Shown here: positions 1 to 8,544 of the stretch, piece by piece
Layout: each line of letters opens with the position of its first letter
Numbering within the stretch: the stretch's first letter is position 1
Assembly: GCF_002214365.1 (NCBI RefSeq)
Contig: NZ_CP014854.1
Span: 744,001-808,000, forward strand
Source of the DNA: Thermococcus celer Vu 13 = JCM 8558
GTDB taxonomy: Archaea; Methanobacteriota_B; Thermococci; Thermococcales; Thermococcaceae
Length of the DNA stretch: 64,000 nt
Direction of reading: 5' to 3'
Program-made: the position numbers and the translations under genes
Notes under the pieces: generated by a model
Database searches by the model: none
What the model was told of the DNA's origin: nothing
The model's input: the letters and a program-made list of their open reading frames with translations, nothing else

Positions 1-609
1 ACGGAATGGAGCGAGGAGGATCTGCTCGCCTTCGTCCGCGAGTTGAGGAAGGTGAACAAGCCCATCATCATCGCCGCCAACAAGGCGGACGCGGCCGCCG
101 ACGCCCAGATAGAGCGCCTCATCAGGAAGGGGAAGAGCAGGGGCTACATAGTGGTTCCAACCTCGGCGGCGGCCGAGCTCACCCTCAGAAAGGCCGCGAA
201 GGCAGGCTTCATAGACTACGTTCCCGGCTCGAGCGACTTCAGGATCCTGAAGCCGATGAGTGCCAAGCAGGAGAGGGCCCTGCAACTGATAAAGGAGAGG
301 GTTCTCGACAGGTTCGGCTCCACGGGCGTGCAGGAGGTCATAAACAGGGCCACCTTCGAGCTCCTCAACCTCATCCCGGTCTATCCTGTCGAGGACGAGC
401 ACAAGCTCACGGACCAGTTCGGCAACGTCCTGCCTCACGTTCACCTGCTCCCCAAGGGCTCTACGCCCCGCGATTTGGCCTACAAGGTCCACACGGACCT
501 CGGAAAGACGTTCCTCTACGCGGTCAACGCCAGAACCCACCGGCGCGTCGGGGAGGACTACGAGCTAAAGTTCAACGACATCATCAAGATCGTGGCTACC
601 GCAAGATGA
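1..609 (+). CDS. YchF/Obg-like GTPase, C-terminal part (5' end outside window)
   Basis: The reading frame is open from the first base, so the gene begins upstream of the window. The visible part starts inside the G domain: 'KPIIIAANKADAAAD' carries the altered G4 motif NKAD (normally NKxD). It then runs through the helical segment into a C-terminal TGS domain ('LPHVHLLPKGSTPRDLAYKVH'-type sequence, ending 'FNDIIKIVATAR'). Archaeal YchF/OLA1-type proteins (about 390-400 aa) have this order. The family binds nucleotide and ribosomes and may act in translation or stress. The 3' end overlaps the convergent secreted-protein gene by 14 bp. Confidence 0.9.
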   Translation, partial: TEWSEEDLLAFVRELRKVNKPIIIAANKADAAADAQIERLIRKGKSRGYIVVPTSAAAELTLRKAAKAGFIDYVPGSSDFRILKPMSAKQERALQLIKERVLDRFGSTGVQEVINRATFELLNLIPVYPVEDEHKLTDQFGNVLPHVHLLPKGSTPRDLAYKVHTDLGKTFLYAVNARTHRRVGEDYELKFNDIIKIVATAR

Positions 610-1534
610 AGCGGCCGAGCAGTATCAGCGGAAGGAAGAACGCCGGCCCGCAGACGGCCTTTCCGTTCTTACCTTTGGGGCTCTCCTGAGGTGTACGGTT
701 CACGGTACCGGTCGCGTGAGGTTCACAGGGGTCGAAGCCCATCCGCTGAAGGCTTAGGTCGGCGAGGTAAACCTCGGAGACGTTGTACTCCTTCGCGTAC
801 CCGCATATTAGCTTTGAGAACTCCTCAACCTGGGATTCGTCCGCCAGGTTGGCGTAACTCAGTGCGAGTATCGAGACGTTGAGGGATCTGAGCCTTTTAA
901 CCTGATCGAACTCCCATTGAAGGTCGCTCCCATCGAAAACCGCGTAGCGGCCGCTCGAAAAGTCGTAGTAGGTCACGAAGTCCTCGAAGAGGACGTGGTC
1001 AACGTACGGGGCTATCCCACTGGCTATCGAGAAGCCCCTGTTGGCGATTATCGTGATGTTCGGATAGCGCTCCCTGATGGCCCTCACGAGGTCGACCATT
1101 CCCTCCTTTTTGTCCGGGTACTGATCCACGTAGTCGAGGTTGTCGAGGAAGACGCCGTTAAAGCCCCTGGAGAGGATGTAAGGGACCGCCCTATCCAGGA
1201 TTACACGCCTCCATTCGGGCGACGAGAAGTCCACCACCCTCTCGTCCCAGTTCGAATCTTTTCCGATAATTAAGTTCTCAGAAACGTCCTTCGCCCACGG
1301 TTCCCAGCCGCCGATGGTGGCGAGGCTGACATAGCCGACGACGGTGTGGTTGCGGGAGAGCTTCGAAACGTAGGTTTCGTCCACGGTGGGGGAGAGGATT
1401 ATCACATCGAAGCTATTCAGTTTGGAGTACACCGACGAATTCATCTGACCGTAGTAGACCGCGAAGCTCGCCGAGGCGAGTGGCGTGAAAACCAAGGCGA
1501 AGAATAAAACGAAAAACCGGATCCGCTTCATCAT
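596..1534 (-). CDS. Secreted TIM-barrel glycosidase-like protein (GH114-like) with CGP-CTERM anchor
   Basis: This 312-aa protein has an N-terminal signal peptide (MMKRIRFFVLFFALVF...ASA). Its TIM-barrel-like body has 'VVGYVSLATIGGWEP', 'GVFLDNLDYVDQ' and 'ITIIANRGF', the pattern of the GH114/endo-alpha-1,4-polygalactosaminidase-like family. The D-N-L-D stretch probably holds the catalytic acids. The C-terminus is 'VCGPAFFLPLILLGRFILR': Cys-Gly-Pro, a hydrophobic stretch and a basic tail. This matches the CGP-CTERM surface-anchoring signal known from Thermococcales, and a Thr/Pro-rich spacer precedes it. The start overlaps the upstream stop (ATGA type), so translation is probably coupled. Substrate is unknown; cell-surface location is inferred from the signals. 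Confidence 0.82.
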   Translation of the reverse strand: MMKRIRFFVLFFALVFTPLASASFAVYYGQMNSSVYSKLNSFDVIILSPTVDETYVSKLSRNHTVVGYVSLATIGGWEPWAKDVSENLIIGKDSNWDERVVDFSSPEWRRVILDRAVPYILSRGFNGVFLDNLDYVDQYPDKKEGMVDLVRAIRERYPNITIIANRGFSIASGIAPYVDHVLFEDFVTYYDFSSGRYAVFDGSDLQWEFDQVKRLRSLNVSILALSYANLADESQVEEFSKLICGYAKEYNVSEVYLADLSLQRMGFDPCEPHATGTVNRTPQESPKGKNGKAVCGPAFFLPLILLGRFILR

Positions 1535-1989
1535 ATCAGCCTCGTCCAGACGGTAACCTCTATCCTGCAGGGAAATTCCTTCCTGTAAACGGGTGTCCAG
1601 TAGTTCGCCCAGTAATTCACCGGCTCCAACGAACCGTGCTCACCTGAAGCTGGGTTGGGGTGTGTAATCGGCCCCTTACCGGCAACGTCCTTTAAGGAGC
1701 CGAAGCAGACCAGCTCGACATTTGCTCGGGTAATGGGCTTCTTGAGGGCCCATATACGATACAGAACCTTGTACGTGCCGTCAGTGCTGTTCTCTTCAAC
1801 CCAGGCTTCAACCTTGAAATTTCCTCCATCATACACCACAGGGGTTCGGGTATCCGGAAAAACGGTAAGTATCATTGGATGAGATATAGATATGCCCCCC
1901 AGGGCCCGGAATACCATCAGGACTATCACCAGCACGGCCGCTATCATGAATAGGTACTCGAGGGAGCCCTGTCCTTTGTTGATCCCCAT
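1531..1989 (-). CDS. Class III (pilin-like) signal-peptide protein, unknown function
   Basis: The 152-aa product begins MGINKGQGSLEYLFM followed by a hydrophobic stretch. This is the archaeal type IV pilin/archaellin-like leader (QGSLEYL box), cleaved by the EppA/FlaK type of peptidase just before Q. The remaining roughly 120 residues are beta-rich with two late Cys and no family I recognise. An upstream in-frame start exists at 2019. The start at 1989 is preferred because GAGGGGTC lies just before it and it puts the leader in the usual position. The gene overlaps the next one (GH114-like) by 4 bp, so the two may work together at the surface. Confidence 0.78.
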   Translation of the reverse strand: MGINKGQGSLEYLFMIAAVLVIVLMVFRALGGISISHPMILTVFPDTRTPVVYDGGNFKVEAWVEENSTDGTYKVLYRIWALKKPITRANVELVCFGSLKDVAGKGPITHPNPASGEHGSLEPVNYWANYWTPVYRKEFPCRIEVTVWTRLI

Positions 1990-2024
1990 TTTGACCCCTC
2001 GTGATGTTTTGGAGCTCAAACTAT

Positions 2025-2546
2025 TTAGGTTTTGCTCCCTCTATTGGCCTCGCGGAGGAGCTCCCGGTACAGCCTCGGCTCGACGTCCCTCTCCGTGAGT
2101 CCGAGTTCCCGGGCCACCTCCCAGATCCTCCGCTTTGCATCCTTCACGTCGTCGGAGATGACCTCTACATCGAGGAAACCGCCGAGCCCCTCAACGTCGT
2201 TGAGCTCGAAGGTAATCCCTCCCAGCCTGTACACGAGGCGACGCTTTCTGACCCAGATGTCTTCTTCATACCCGAGGCACTTCATTATCTCGAGGGTTTT
2301 CTCGAAGTCCGAAACCTCGACCTCCACCTCGTCGAACTCCTCGTTCCTTCCGGGGTCCTCAATGCGCTTGTAGGTCAGAAAAGAGCGGTTCAGGTTGCGT
2401 ATCCGTCTTATCCTCAGGAGCTGTGGCAAAGGAATTGAGAGGTAGAGATCCTCCTGCACCTCCTCCCTCACGAACTCGGCCCCGATGGACTCTATCGCCC
2501 GCTTAGCCTTCCAAAAGTCGACGCGGAACTTGACCTCTATCTCCAT
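2025..2546 (-). CDS. CYTH-domain protein (class IV adenylate cyclase/ThTPase-like)
   Basis: This is a 173-aa protein that begins with the CYTH signature MEIEVKFRV (ExExK) and has 'LLRIRRIRN', 'FLTYKR', 'EFDEVEVEV' and 'LDVEVI', the charged strands that line the triphosphate tunnel. Family members hydrolyse inorganic or nucleoside triphosphates, or act as CyaB-type adenylate cyclases; the archaeal substrate cannot be read from sequence. The start codon directly abuts the stop of the Lrp gene, which makes an operon likely. Confidence 0.9.
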   Translation of the reverse strand: MEIEVKFRVDFWKAKRAIESIGAEFVREEVQEDLYLSIPLPQLLRIRRIRNLNRSFLTYKRIEDPGRNEEFDEVEVEVSDFEKTLEIMKCLGYEEDIWVRKRRLVYRLGGITFELNDVEGLGGFLDVEVISDDVKDAKRRIWEVARELGLTERDVEPRLYRELLREANRGSKT

Positions 2547-3029
2547 TTAGACCCCCACGAGGAAACCCGTGAGATCCTGCCCTTTTATGAACTGGTCCAC
2601 CGTGAATACCTCGACCCTTTTGAGGGTTGGGAGGCTCCTGATGGTGTCGTCAACGAAGCGGTTGAGCTTCTCAGGGGTGTCATCCCCGATGATGGCCACT
2701 ATACCATCCTTTCCACTTCTGGCAACGGCCAGCACGTTGGGGAGAAGGGAGAGCGTCTTCATTATGTGGCTAATGTACCTCTCGAGAAAATCCTCTATGA
2801 TAGGGGTCTCCGCCTGGATGTAGACGATGGCGAGGCTCTTTGGCTGGAGCTCCTCGCCCAGGATTATGGTGTATTTATCGATTACGTTTCGCTCCTGGAG
2901 TTTTTTAATCCTGAAATGAATGGTGGACTCGGGTCGGTTGAGTCTCTCCGCTATCTCTGAGATCGTTAACCTCGCATCCTCCTTTAGAATGCGGAGTATA
3001 GCCCTATCAAGGTCATCGAGCTGGGCCAT
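2547..3029 (-). CDS. Lrp/AsnC-family transcriptional regulator
   Basis: The protein is 160 aa from MAQLDDLDRAIL, with an N-terminal winged helix-turn-helix (about residues 5-55, 'LTISEIAERLNRPESTIHFRIKKL') followed by a RAM-like alpha/beta sensing domain. Start 3029 is chosen over the further upstream start at 3071 because GGAGGAGTT lies 5-6 nt before it and family proteins begin here. It is a DNA-binding regulator; the effector is unknown. It sits 1 nt downstream of ubiX and abuts the CYTH gene. Confidence 0.93.
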   Translation of the reverse strand: MAQLDDLDRAILRILKEDARLTISEIAERLNRPESTIHFRIKKLQERNVIDKYTIILGEELQPKSLAIVYIQAETPIIEDFLERYISHIMKTLSLLPNVLAVARSGKDGIVAIIGDDTPEKLNRFVDDTIRSLPTLKRVEVFTVDQFIKGQDLTGFLVGV

Positions 3030-3030
3030 G

Positions 3031-3564
3031 TTAACTCCTCCATCGGGGATATAACTGGTTCTCAATACCAAGAAGGTCTAAGATTTTTCCAATTATAAAG
3101 TTTACCATATCGTCCAAAGTTTTGGGTTTTATGTAAAATCCTGGGGAGGCTGGCATGACGATACCGCCCGCCTGCGTGACCCTCACCATGTTTTGAAGAT
3201 GTATCAGGTTCAGCGGCGTTTCCCTGACGAGCAGGATCAGCTTCCTGCGCTCCTTAAGCGCCACGTCGGCCGTTCTCGTTATCAGGTTGTCGGCGAGTCC
3301 GTTCGCTATGGCGGCGAGCGTCTTCATCGAGCAGGGGGCTATCACCATGGCATCGAAGGGGTTAGATCCGGAGGCTATCGGGGCGAAGAGGTTCTCCTCC
3401 GTGTAATCGGGGCGAAAATCCACTCCCGTCTCGTGCCTTGCAACCGCGAGCCCCGTCCTGGAGGCGACCGTGACGACCTCGTGGCCGAGCTCCCGAAGAA
3501 CCTCCACCAGCCTGAGACCGTAGATCGAACCGCTGGCACCGGTTATCGCAACTATTACCTTCAT
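3031..3564 (-). CDS. ubiX: UbiX/Pad1-family flavin prenyltransferase
   Basis: The 177-aa product starts [19 protein letters not shown], the FMN-binding glycine motif of UbiX. It also has '[16 protein letters not shown]' and '[13 protein letters not shown]', the dimethylallyl phosphate and flavin site motifs. UbiX makes prenylated FMN for UbiD-type decarboxylases. A longer open frame reaches 3885, but its extra 107 codons overlap dacZ antisense and do not look like protein. The start at 3564 matches the family. Divergent from dacZ with 85 bp between starts. Confidence 0.93.
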   Translation of the reverse strand: MKVIVAITGASGSIYGLRLVEVLRELGHEVVTVASRTGLAVARHETGVDFRPDYTEENLFAPIASGSNPFDAMVIAPCSMKTLAAIANGLADNLITRTADVALKERRKLILLVRETPLNLIHLQNMVRVTQAGGIVMPASPGFYIKPKTLDDMVNFIIGKILDLLGIENQLYPRWRS

Positions 3565-3649
3565 TCCCCACACCGGAAAACTTAAGGCCGACCGTATTTT
3601 AACGTTTTCCCAGGACGATAGATTTTTATACCGCAGGAATGATAGCCTT

Positions 3650-4465
3650 ATGGTTGATTGTATGGACAGGAAAACCCCCGATGTTCTAATCAAGGGTGCC
3701 GTTGACATCGTTAAGGAACTCAACTGTAAGGCCCTCGTTATTCTCGAGGATGTGAAGCCCGGGGTTATCCCCAAACTGGACGTTCCGGTCGTCATCGTCG
3801 GTTCATCCTTCGATGTGGAAGACGATAGGATAAAGAGGATCTCGATTCCACGGAACCTCGATATAAACAACGTCCTCAACCTCATCTCCGCGTTTTTAAT
3901 CGAGCACGAGATACTCGGGGAGGGGGACTCCTTCGTTTACGTTACCGATGAGCTCATCGGGGTCAAGACCGTCAAAAAAGGCATCTCAGCAATGAAGGGC
4001 TTCTTCGCTCAGAACCAGAGCGTCCTCCAGAGGCTCCTGGAGATAGCCATCGAGCTCAGCATAGAGGGGAGGGAGGGCACCCCCGTTGGGACGATCTTCG
4101 TCATAGGGGACACGAGACGGGTCCTCAGGCATTCCCGCCAGCTCATACCGAACCCCTTCAAGGGACACAGGATAAACGTCCTCGACAGGGACAGCAAGGA
4201 GATAATAAAGGAGTTCGCCCAGCTCGACGGGGCCTTCATAATCAGGGACGACGGCAAGATATCCGCCGCCGGTAGGTACCTCGAGGTCGAGCCGAAGGTG
4301 ATAGACCTGATGCTCCCGCCCGGTCTGGGAAGCAGGCACATAGCCGCCGCGGGGATAACGAGGCTGACCAGGGCCATCTCCATAACCCTCTCCGAGAGCG
4401 GCACGATAAGGATATTCAAGAACGGTCTCATGCTACTCGAATACAACCCTCGGATGAGGTATTGA
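3650..4465 (+). CDS. dacZ: Archaeal diadenylate cyclase (c-di-AMP synthase)
   Basis: The 271-aa protein has a C-terminal DAC domain with the two diagnostic motifs, D193-G-A and R229-H ('[13 protein letters not shown]'). The N-terminal half (about residues 1-110) is a small Rossmann-like domain typical of the archaeal DacZ group. It joins two ATP into cyclic di-AMP, a second messenger tied to osmotic and potassium balance in archaea. A TATA element (TTTTTATA at 3623-3630) lies about 25 bp upstream of the ATG with no Shine-Dalgarno, so a leaderless transcript is likely. ATG 3662 is an alternative start. Confidence 0.9.
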   Translation: MVDCMDRKTPDVLIKGAVDIVKELNCKALVILEDVKPGVIPKLDVPVVIVGSSFDVEDDRIKRISIPRNLDINNVLNLISAFLIEHEILGEGDSFVYVTDELIGVKTVKKGISAMKGFFAQNQSVLQRLLEIAIELSIEGREGTPVGTIFVIGDTRRVLRHSRQLIPNPFKGHRINVLDRDSKEIIKEFAQLDGAFIIRDDGKISAAGRYLEVEPKVIDLMLPPGLGSRHIAAAGITRLTRAISITLSESGTIRIFKNGLMLLEYNPRMRY

Positions 4466-4500
4466 GGGGCCTAACATCCTCAAGGATGGAAAAGAAGGAA

Positions 4501-5742
4501 TCAGAAGAGCCACTGGTTCTCTATGCACTCGTCGCAGGGCGGCTTCTCCCCGGCTATCGCTTTGAACTTCTCGTAGATGCACTCGGGCAGGCCGAGCGGA
4601 CAGCGCTCCGGTGTGAGGCCCGGTCTGACCTTCGTCGGGTCGAGCTTTATCTTGATGTAAGCCTCGTACTCCTCAACCTTCTTCCAGGGCAGGACCTTTG
4701 CGCCGTATATGACCAGGTTGTCGTGTATCCTCGCGTAGTCGCCGATGACCGCGTTCTCCTTCAGGATGACGTTCTTTCCAACGACGACACCCTCTCCGAG
4801 GATGGTGTCCTTGAGCTCGGAGCGCTCCCTGATTACGTCGTTGCCTATCAGGATGGATCGCTTGAGGTACGCCTTATCCCCCATCACCGTGTTCGGGCCG
4901 ATGTAGGTGTAGGCCTTTATCTTGACGCCGTGGCCTATCTTGACCCCTTCGTCGATGTAAACGGGCCCCTGGATCTCGACGTCTTCCGGAACCTCGGCAC
5001 TCTCCTTGATGGTCACGTAGCCGTTGTTCCTGGCTATCTCGTCGAGGGCTATCTGGTGGGCGTAGAAGAGGTCGTCGGGGGTTCCGAGGTCAACCCAGTG
5101 GTACTCCCGCGGGATCTTGTAGGCGTACACCTCACCGCTGGAGACGTACTTAGGAAGGATCTCGCGCTCGAAGTACACCTCCTTCCCCTTCGGGATCCCC
5201 TCGAGCACCTTCTTGTTCACCACGTATATTCCAGCGTCCACGAGGTTGCTCCTTGGCCTGTGGGGCTTCTCCTCAAAGTAAACGATTCTGCCCTCGTCCT
5301 CGGTCTCCACGACACCGTAGCGCTCCGGGTCGTAGACCTTGGTAACGGCAACCGTCACGAGCCCGTCGTTCTTCCTGTGGGCCTCTATCAGCTCGCTGAA
5401 GTTGAAGTTCGTGAAGACATCCCCGTAGATCACGAGAAAGTCCTCGTCCACGTAATCCTCGACGTTCTTGAGCGCTCCACCCGTTTCGAGCGGCATGGGG
5501 TCGTTGACGAAGCGTATGTCCTTCGGGTAGTCCGCCATCTTCTCCTCCACGAACTCCCTTATCTCCCCGCGCATGTAGTGAACCGACAGGATGACCTCGT
5601 CTATCTCAGGTATCTTCTCCAAGCTTTCGAGCAAATACTGAAGGTTGGGCTTTCCGAGAACAGGGATCATGGGCTTGGGTCTGGTGGATGAGAGCGGCCT
5701 CAACCTCGTTCCAAAACCACCGGCAAGAATAACGGCCTTCAT
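4501..5742 (-). CDS. NDP-sugar synthase (sugar-1-phosphate nucleotidyltransferase with LbH domain)
   Basis: This 413-aa protein begins MKAVILAGGFGTRLRPLS followed by TRPKP, the nucleotide-binding signature of glucose/mannose-1-phosphate nucleotidyltransferases. The transferase domain covers about residues 1-230 ('VIYGDVF', 'VDAGIYV', 'WVDLGTP'). A left-handed beta-helix of hexapeptide repeats follows to about residue 365. The C-terminal 50 residues add four Cys (CPLGLPEC and CDEC), which may bind metal. The product feeds glycosylation or polysaccharide synthesis; the nucleotide and sugar cannot be fixed from sequence. A TATA-like AAATATATAAG lies upstream near 5780-5790. The open frame extends to 5976 but the conserved start is 5742. 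Confidence 0.88.
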   Translation of the reverse strand: MKAVILAGGFGTRLRPLSSTRPKPMIPVLGKPNLQYLLESLEKIPEIDEVILSVHYMRGEIREFVEEKMADYPKDIRFVNDPMPLETGGALKNVEDYVDEDFLVIYGDVFTNFNFSELIEAHRKNDGLVTVAVTKVYDPERYGVVETEDEGRIVYFEEKPHRPRSNLVDAGIYVVNKKVLEGIPKGKEVYFEREILPKYVSSGEVYAYKIPREYHWVDLGTPDDLFYAHQIALDEIARNNGYVTIKESAEVPEDVEIQGPVYIDEGVKIGHGVKIKAYTYIGPNTVMGDKAYLKRSILIGNDVIRERSELKDTILGEGVVVGKNVILKENAVIGDYARIHDNLVIYGAKVLPWKKVEEYEAYIKIKLDPTKVRPGLTPERCPLGLPECIYEKFKAIAGEKPPCDECIENQWLF

Positions 5743-5839
5743 GGTATCACCGTTTAATCCTCCGACCCGGAACTTATATATTTTACGGCCATTAAATATG
5801 CGGCGGTAGACCCAAAACCCAGAAGAATAAATAACGGAC

Positions 5840-6100
5840 TCATCCCTTTTTCTCTTTGTCCAGCTTGAAGTCAGTAACCGTGTAGGCGTTCCCCTTGAAC
5901 CTGTAGCACGAGCCCGGGCAGAAGTTCCTGAGCGGGCAGCTCTCGCAGGGAGAACTCCCCAGCTCCACCTTCTCAACGTACCCCATGCTCTCCAGGATCT
6001 TTAATGCCCCCTCCGCCTCCGCCTTTGGAATAGAGAGCTCTCTGGCTATCTCGTCGATGGTCTTTCCGGCTTTTACGAGTTCGAGTACCTTATCGAGCAT
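5840..6100 (-). CDS. FeoC-like winged-helix protein with Cys cluster
   Basis: The 86-aa product has a small helix-turn-helix (about residues 1-45, 'IDEIARELSIPKAEAEGALKIL'). A cysteine cluster follows, C-x2-C-P-x4-C-P-x2-C, as in FeoC-type proteins that may carry an Fe-S cluster. It lies 9 bp downstream of feoB on the same strand, the classic feoC position. It probably senses iron or redox state and modulates FeoB or its transcription. Assignment rests on fold pattern plus context. Confidence 0.75.
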   Translation of the reverse strand: MLDKVLELVKAGKTIDEIARELSIPKAEAEGALKILESMGYVEKVELGSSPCESCPLRNFCPGSCYRFKGNAYTVTDFKLDKEKKG

Positions 6101-6109
6101 GCTTCCACC

Positions 6110-8086
6110 TCAGTACCCTAACGCCAGACCGATGTGCCAGATTATTATTCCCACGATGCTCGCCAGGGCTATCATGTATGTGGTGGCAAAGGCCGCCCAT
6201 TTCCAGTTGCTCTCGGCCCTTATCGCCCCAATCGTCGCTATGCACGGCATGTAGAGGGTCGTGACGAGCGCCAGCACGTAAGCCTGGAGGGGGGTTATGG
6301 AGCTCACCATGGCCGCTGTGCTTCCGTAGATCACTCTGAACGTCGAGATAACGTTCTCCTTGGCTATGATTCCGAAGAGCAAACTAACCGCGGCCCTCCA
6401 GTCCAGTCCCATGAGCCTCATGTAGGGCTCGAAGAGGGCCCCGAGCCTCTCGGCGTAGCTCTGGCCCGTCCCCATCTGAACGGGGTAGGAACTCAGGTAC
6501 CAGATGATGACCGCACCGAGCAGTATCACCGTCCCGGCCTTTTTGACAAACTCCTTGCTCCGCTCCCATGAGTGGATGGTTACGGTCTTCCAGGAGGGTA
6601 TCAGGTACTCGGGTAGCTCTATGATGAACGGGCTCTCCTCGCCTTTTATCACGAACCTGCTCAGCACCCACGCCACGGCCAGTGCGAGCAGGATCGCGGT
6701 GGCGTAGATGCTCACCGCAACGAGGGCCTGGTTACTCTGGAAGAACGCGCCCGCGAGGAAGCCTATAACGGTCAGCCGGGCGCTACAGGGGATTAGGGGG
6801 TTAACCAGCATGGTGACGAGCCTCTCCTTCTCGTTGTCGAGCGTCCTCGTGGCCATGACCGCTGGGACGTTACAGCCGAAGCCGAGCACGAGGGGTATGA
6901 AGCTCTTTCCGGGCAGGCCGAACTTCCTCATTATGCGCTCCAGCACCGCCGACGCCCTCGCCATGTAGCCGACGTCCTCGAGGACGGCCAGCGCGAAGAA
7001 CATCAGGAAGACGAGCGGGAAGAAGCTGAGGACAGAACCGACACCGCCGATTATTCCGTCGACTATCAAACCCCGGAGCACCTCGTTGGCGATGTGGGGC
7101 GCCAGCCACTCGCCGAAGGCAGAGAACTCATCGTCCAGCCAGCCCTGGAGGGGAAGTCCAATCGCAAACACGAACTTGAAGACGACGTAGAATATCGCAA
7201 ACAGCGCCAGGAGACCGTAGACGGGGTGGGTTAAATACCTGTCGAGTTTGTCGCTGAAGGTCTCCCCCTGCTGGGGGGGATACTTGATGAAGCGATGCAT
7301 CAGGTTGTCTATGAACTCGTACTTCTGGCTGGCTATTACGAGGTCCATCGCCCGCTTGTAGCGTTCCTCGACCTCGGAGATGTGCCCCAGTATCTCGTCG
7401 AGTTTCTCCTTTCCGAGATGGCGGAGGACGAGCTTCATAACACCGTCGTCCCTCTGGAGGAGCTTTATAGCGAGCCAGCGGAGATGATACTTCTCTGCCA
7501 GCGATGTGCTCTCCAGGACCATTGTTATGTGCTCTATCTCCCTCTCGACCTCCTTATCGTAGGTTGGAACGACGGGGCGGGTTTTGATCAGACCACTCGC
7601 CATCCGCGATATCTTTTCCTTGAGCTCGTCGATGCCAACGCCGTCCTTGGCGTTGAGCGGAACGACGGGAACCCCGAGAACCTCCTCCATTCTCTTTACG
7701 TCTATCTTAATCCCTCTCTTTTCTGCGAGATCCATCTTGTTCAGGGCGATGATGACGTTCTTCAGCCCCATCTCGAGGATCTCCATGGTCAGAAAGAGGT
7801 TCCTCATCAGGGCGGTTGCGTCGACGACGTCCACAACTACATCGGCGTTTCCATTGAGGAGAAAGTCCCTGGCGACCAGCTCGTCGAGGGAGTGGGCGGT
7901 GAGGGAGTAGGTTCCGGGCAGGTCCACCACGAGAAACTTCTCACCCCGATACTCCATCACACCCTCCTTCTTCTCAACCGTCACGCCGGGCCAGTTGCCG
8001 ACGTGCTGTCGCATCCCGGTCAGCGCGTTGAAGAGCGTGGTCTTCCCCACGTTTGGATTTCCGGCGAGTGCAACCGTTTTCATCAT
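6110..8086 (-). CDS. feoB: Ferrous iron transporter FeoB
   Basis: The product is 658 aa. The N-terminal G domain has 'GNPNVGKTTLFN' (G1), 'DLPGTYSL' (G3) and 'NKMD' (G4). A GDI-like helical domain follows, then about 8-10 membrane segments with two gate-like regions ('GFGCNVPAVMATRT', 'KENVIST'). It moves Fe2+ into the cell. The frame opens at a GTG at 8095, but ATG 8086 is preferred because GAGGTG (8097-8092) sits about 5 nt upstream. The gene follows the end of feoA by a few bases, so the two are translationally linked. Confidence 0.96.
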   Translation of the reverse strand: MMKTVALAGNPNVGKTTLFNALTGMRQHVGNWPGVTVEKKEGVMEYRGEKFLVVDLPGTYSLTAHSLDELVARDFLLNGNADVVVDVVDATALMRNLFLTMEILEMGLKNVIIALNKMDLAEKRGIKIDVKRMEEVLGVPVVPLNAKDGVGIDELKEKISRMASGLIKTRPVVPTYDKEVEREIEHITMVLESTSLAEKYHLRWLAIKLLQRDDGVMKLVLRHLGKEKLDEILGHISEVEERYKRAMDLVIASQKYEFIDNLMHRFIKYPPQQGETFSDKLDRYLTHPVYGLLALFAIFYVVFKFVFAIGLPLQGWLDDEFSAFGEWLAPHIANEVLRGLIVDGIIGGVGSVLSFFPLVFLMFFALAVLEDVGYMARASAVLERIMRKFGLPGKSFIPLVLGFGCNVPAVMATRTLDNEKERLVTMLVNPLIPCSARLTVIGFLAGAFFQSNQALVAVSIYATAILLALAVAWVLSRFVIKGEESPFIIELPEYLIPSWKTVTIHSWERSKEFVKKAGTVILLGAVIIWYLSSYPVQMGTGQSYAERLGALFEPYMRLMGLDWRAAVSLLFGIIAKENVISTFRVIYGSTAAMVSSITPLQAYVLALVTTLYMPCIATIGAIRAESNWKWAAFATTYMIALASIVGIIIWHIGLALGY

Positions 8087-8096
8087 GAAGGACACC

Positions 8097-8325
8097 TCAT
8101 AGCTTCCTCACGACGACCTTGCCCGCGAGTCCCCTGCCCACGGCAAAGCGCACGCCACTGACGGAGATTATTATCGGCCCTATGGCGTACGATTCGAGCA
8201 CCTGAACCGTCGCCCCCGGGGGTCAACCCCATGGAGACGAGCTTCTGCCGGGCGCTTTCGCCGCCAAGAATGTCCACGACGATCCCCCTCTCCCCCGGCC
8301 TCATCTCATTTAAATGTACGATCAT
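8097..8325 (-). pseudogene. feoA: feoA, SH3-like Fe(II) transport accessory protein, frameshifted
   Basis: Read from ATG 8325 (after GGTGATG), the frame gives a good FeoA N-terminus: 'MIVHLNEMRPGERGIVVDIL', then 'SARQKLVSMGLTPG'. At the run of five C and five G (8213-8222) the frame is lost. Shifting by one base restores a clear FeoA C-terminus: 'ATVQVLESYAIGPI', then 'VSGVRFAVGRGLAGKVVVRKL', stop at 8097-8099. One extra base in the run explains everything, so this is either a real frameshift mutation or a sequencing or assembly error. FeoA normally binds FeoB and is needed for full iron uptake. Both halves are otherwise intact, with no further damage. Confidence 0.85.
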
Positions 8326-8336
8326 AGTCATCACCG

Positions 8337-8350
8337 TTAGGCTTTCCTAA
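8337..8350. promoter_or_regulatory. DtxR-type iron box upstream of feoA
   Basis: TTAGG-CTTT-CCTAA is a perfect inverted repeat (5-bp arms, 4-bp spacer). It has the same half-sites and spacing as the first 14 bp of the DtxR consensus TTAGGTTAGCCTAA. It lies 12 bp upstream of the feoA start and about 25-30 bp downstream of a TATA-like CTTTTTAAGG on the minus strand, so a bound repressor would cover the transcription start. A second half-site GTTAGGCC lies near 8391-8398. Regulation by an iron-dependent DtxR/IdeR protein is inferred. Confidence 0.6.
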
Positions 8351-8544
8351 TTCGATATCCGAATCCATCGAGAACCTTAAAAAGCTTTGGTGGGCCTAAC
8401 AAAACTCAGTGGTTCGAAATCAGAAAGCTTTAAGTTCAAAGAGCTTCCCCTTCATTCCCGGAGACGTTTCCGGGTTTTAGGTTTTAGAAAGGTATTTAAA
8501 GAATCGCGTAGAATACAACCGATTGAATTCGGAGGTGTACTGCC

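Noticed and set aside
3565-3885. N-terminal extension of UbiX
   Set aside because: The extra codons lie antisense to dacZ and its promoter; UbiX proteins begin at [13 protein letters not shown].
4462-5691. 409-codon plus-strand open frame
   Set aside because: It runs antisense to the NDP-sugar synthase, which has clear family motifs; the long frame is a product of high GC and codon bias.
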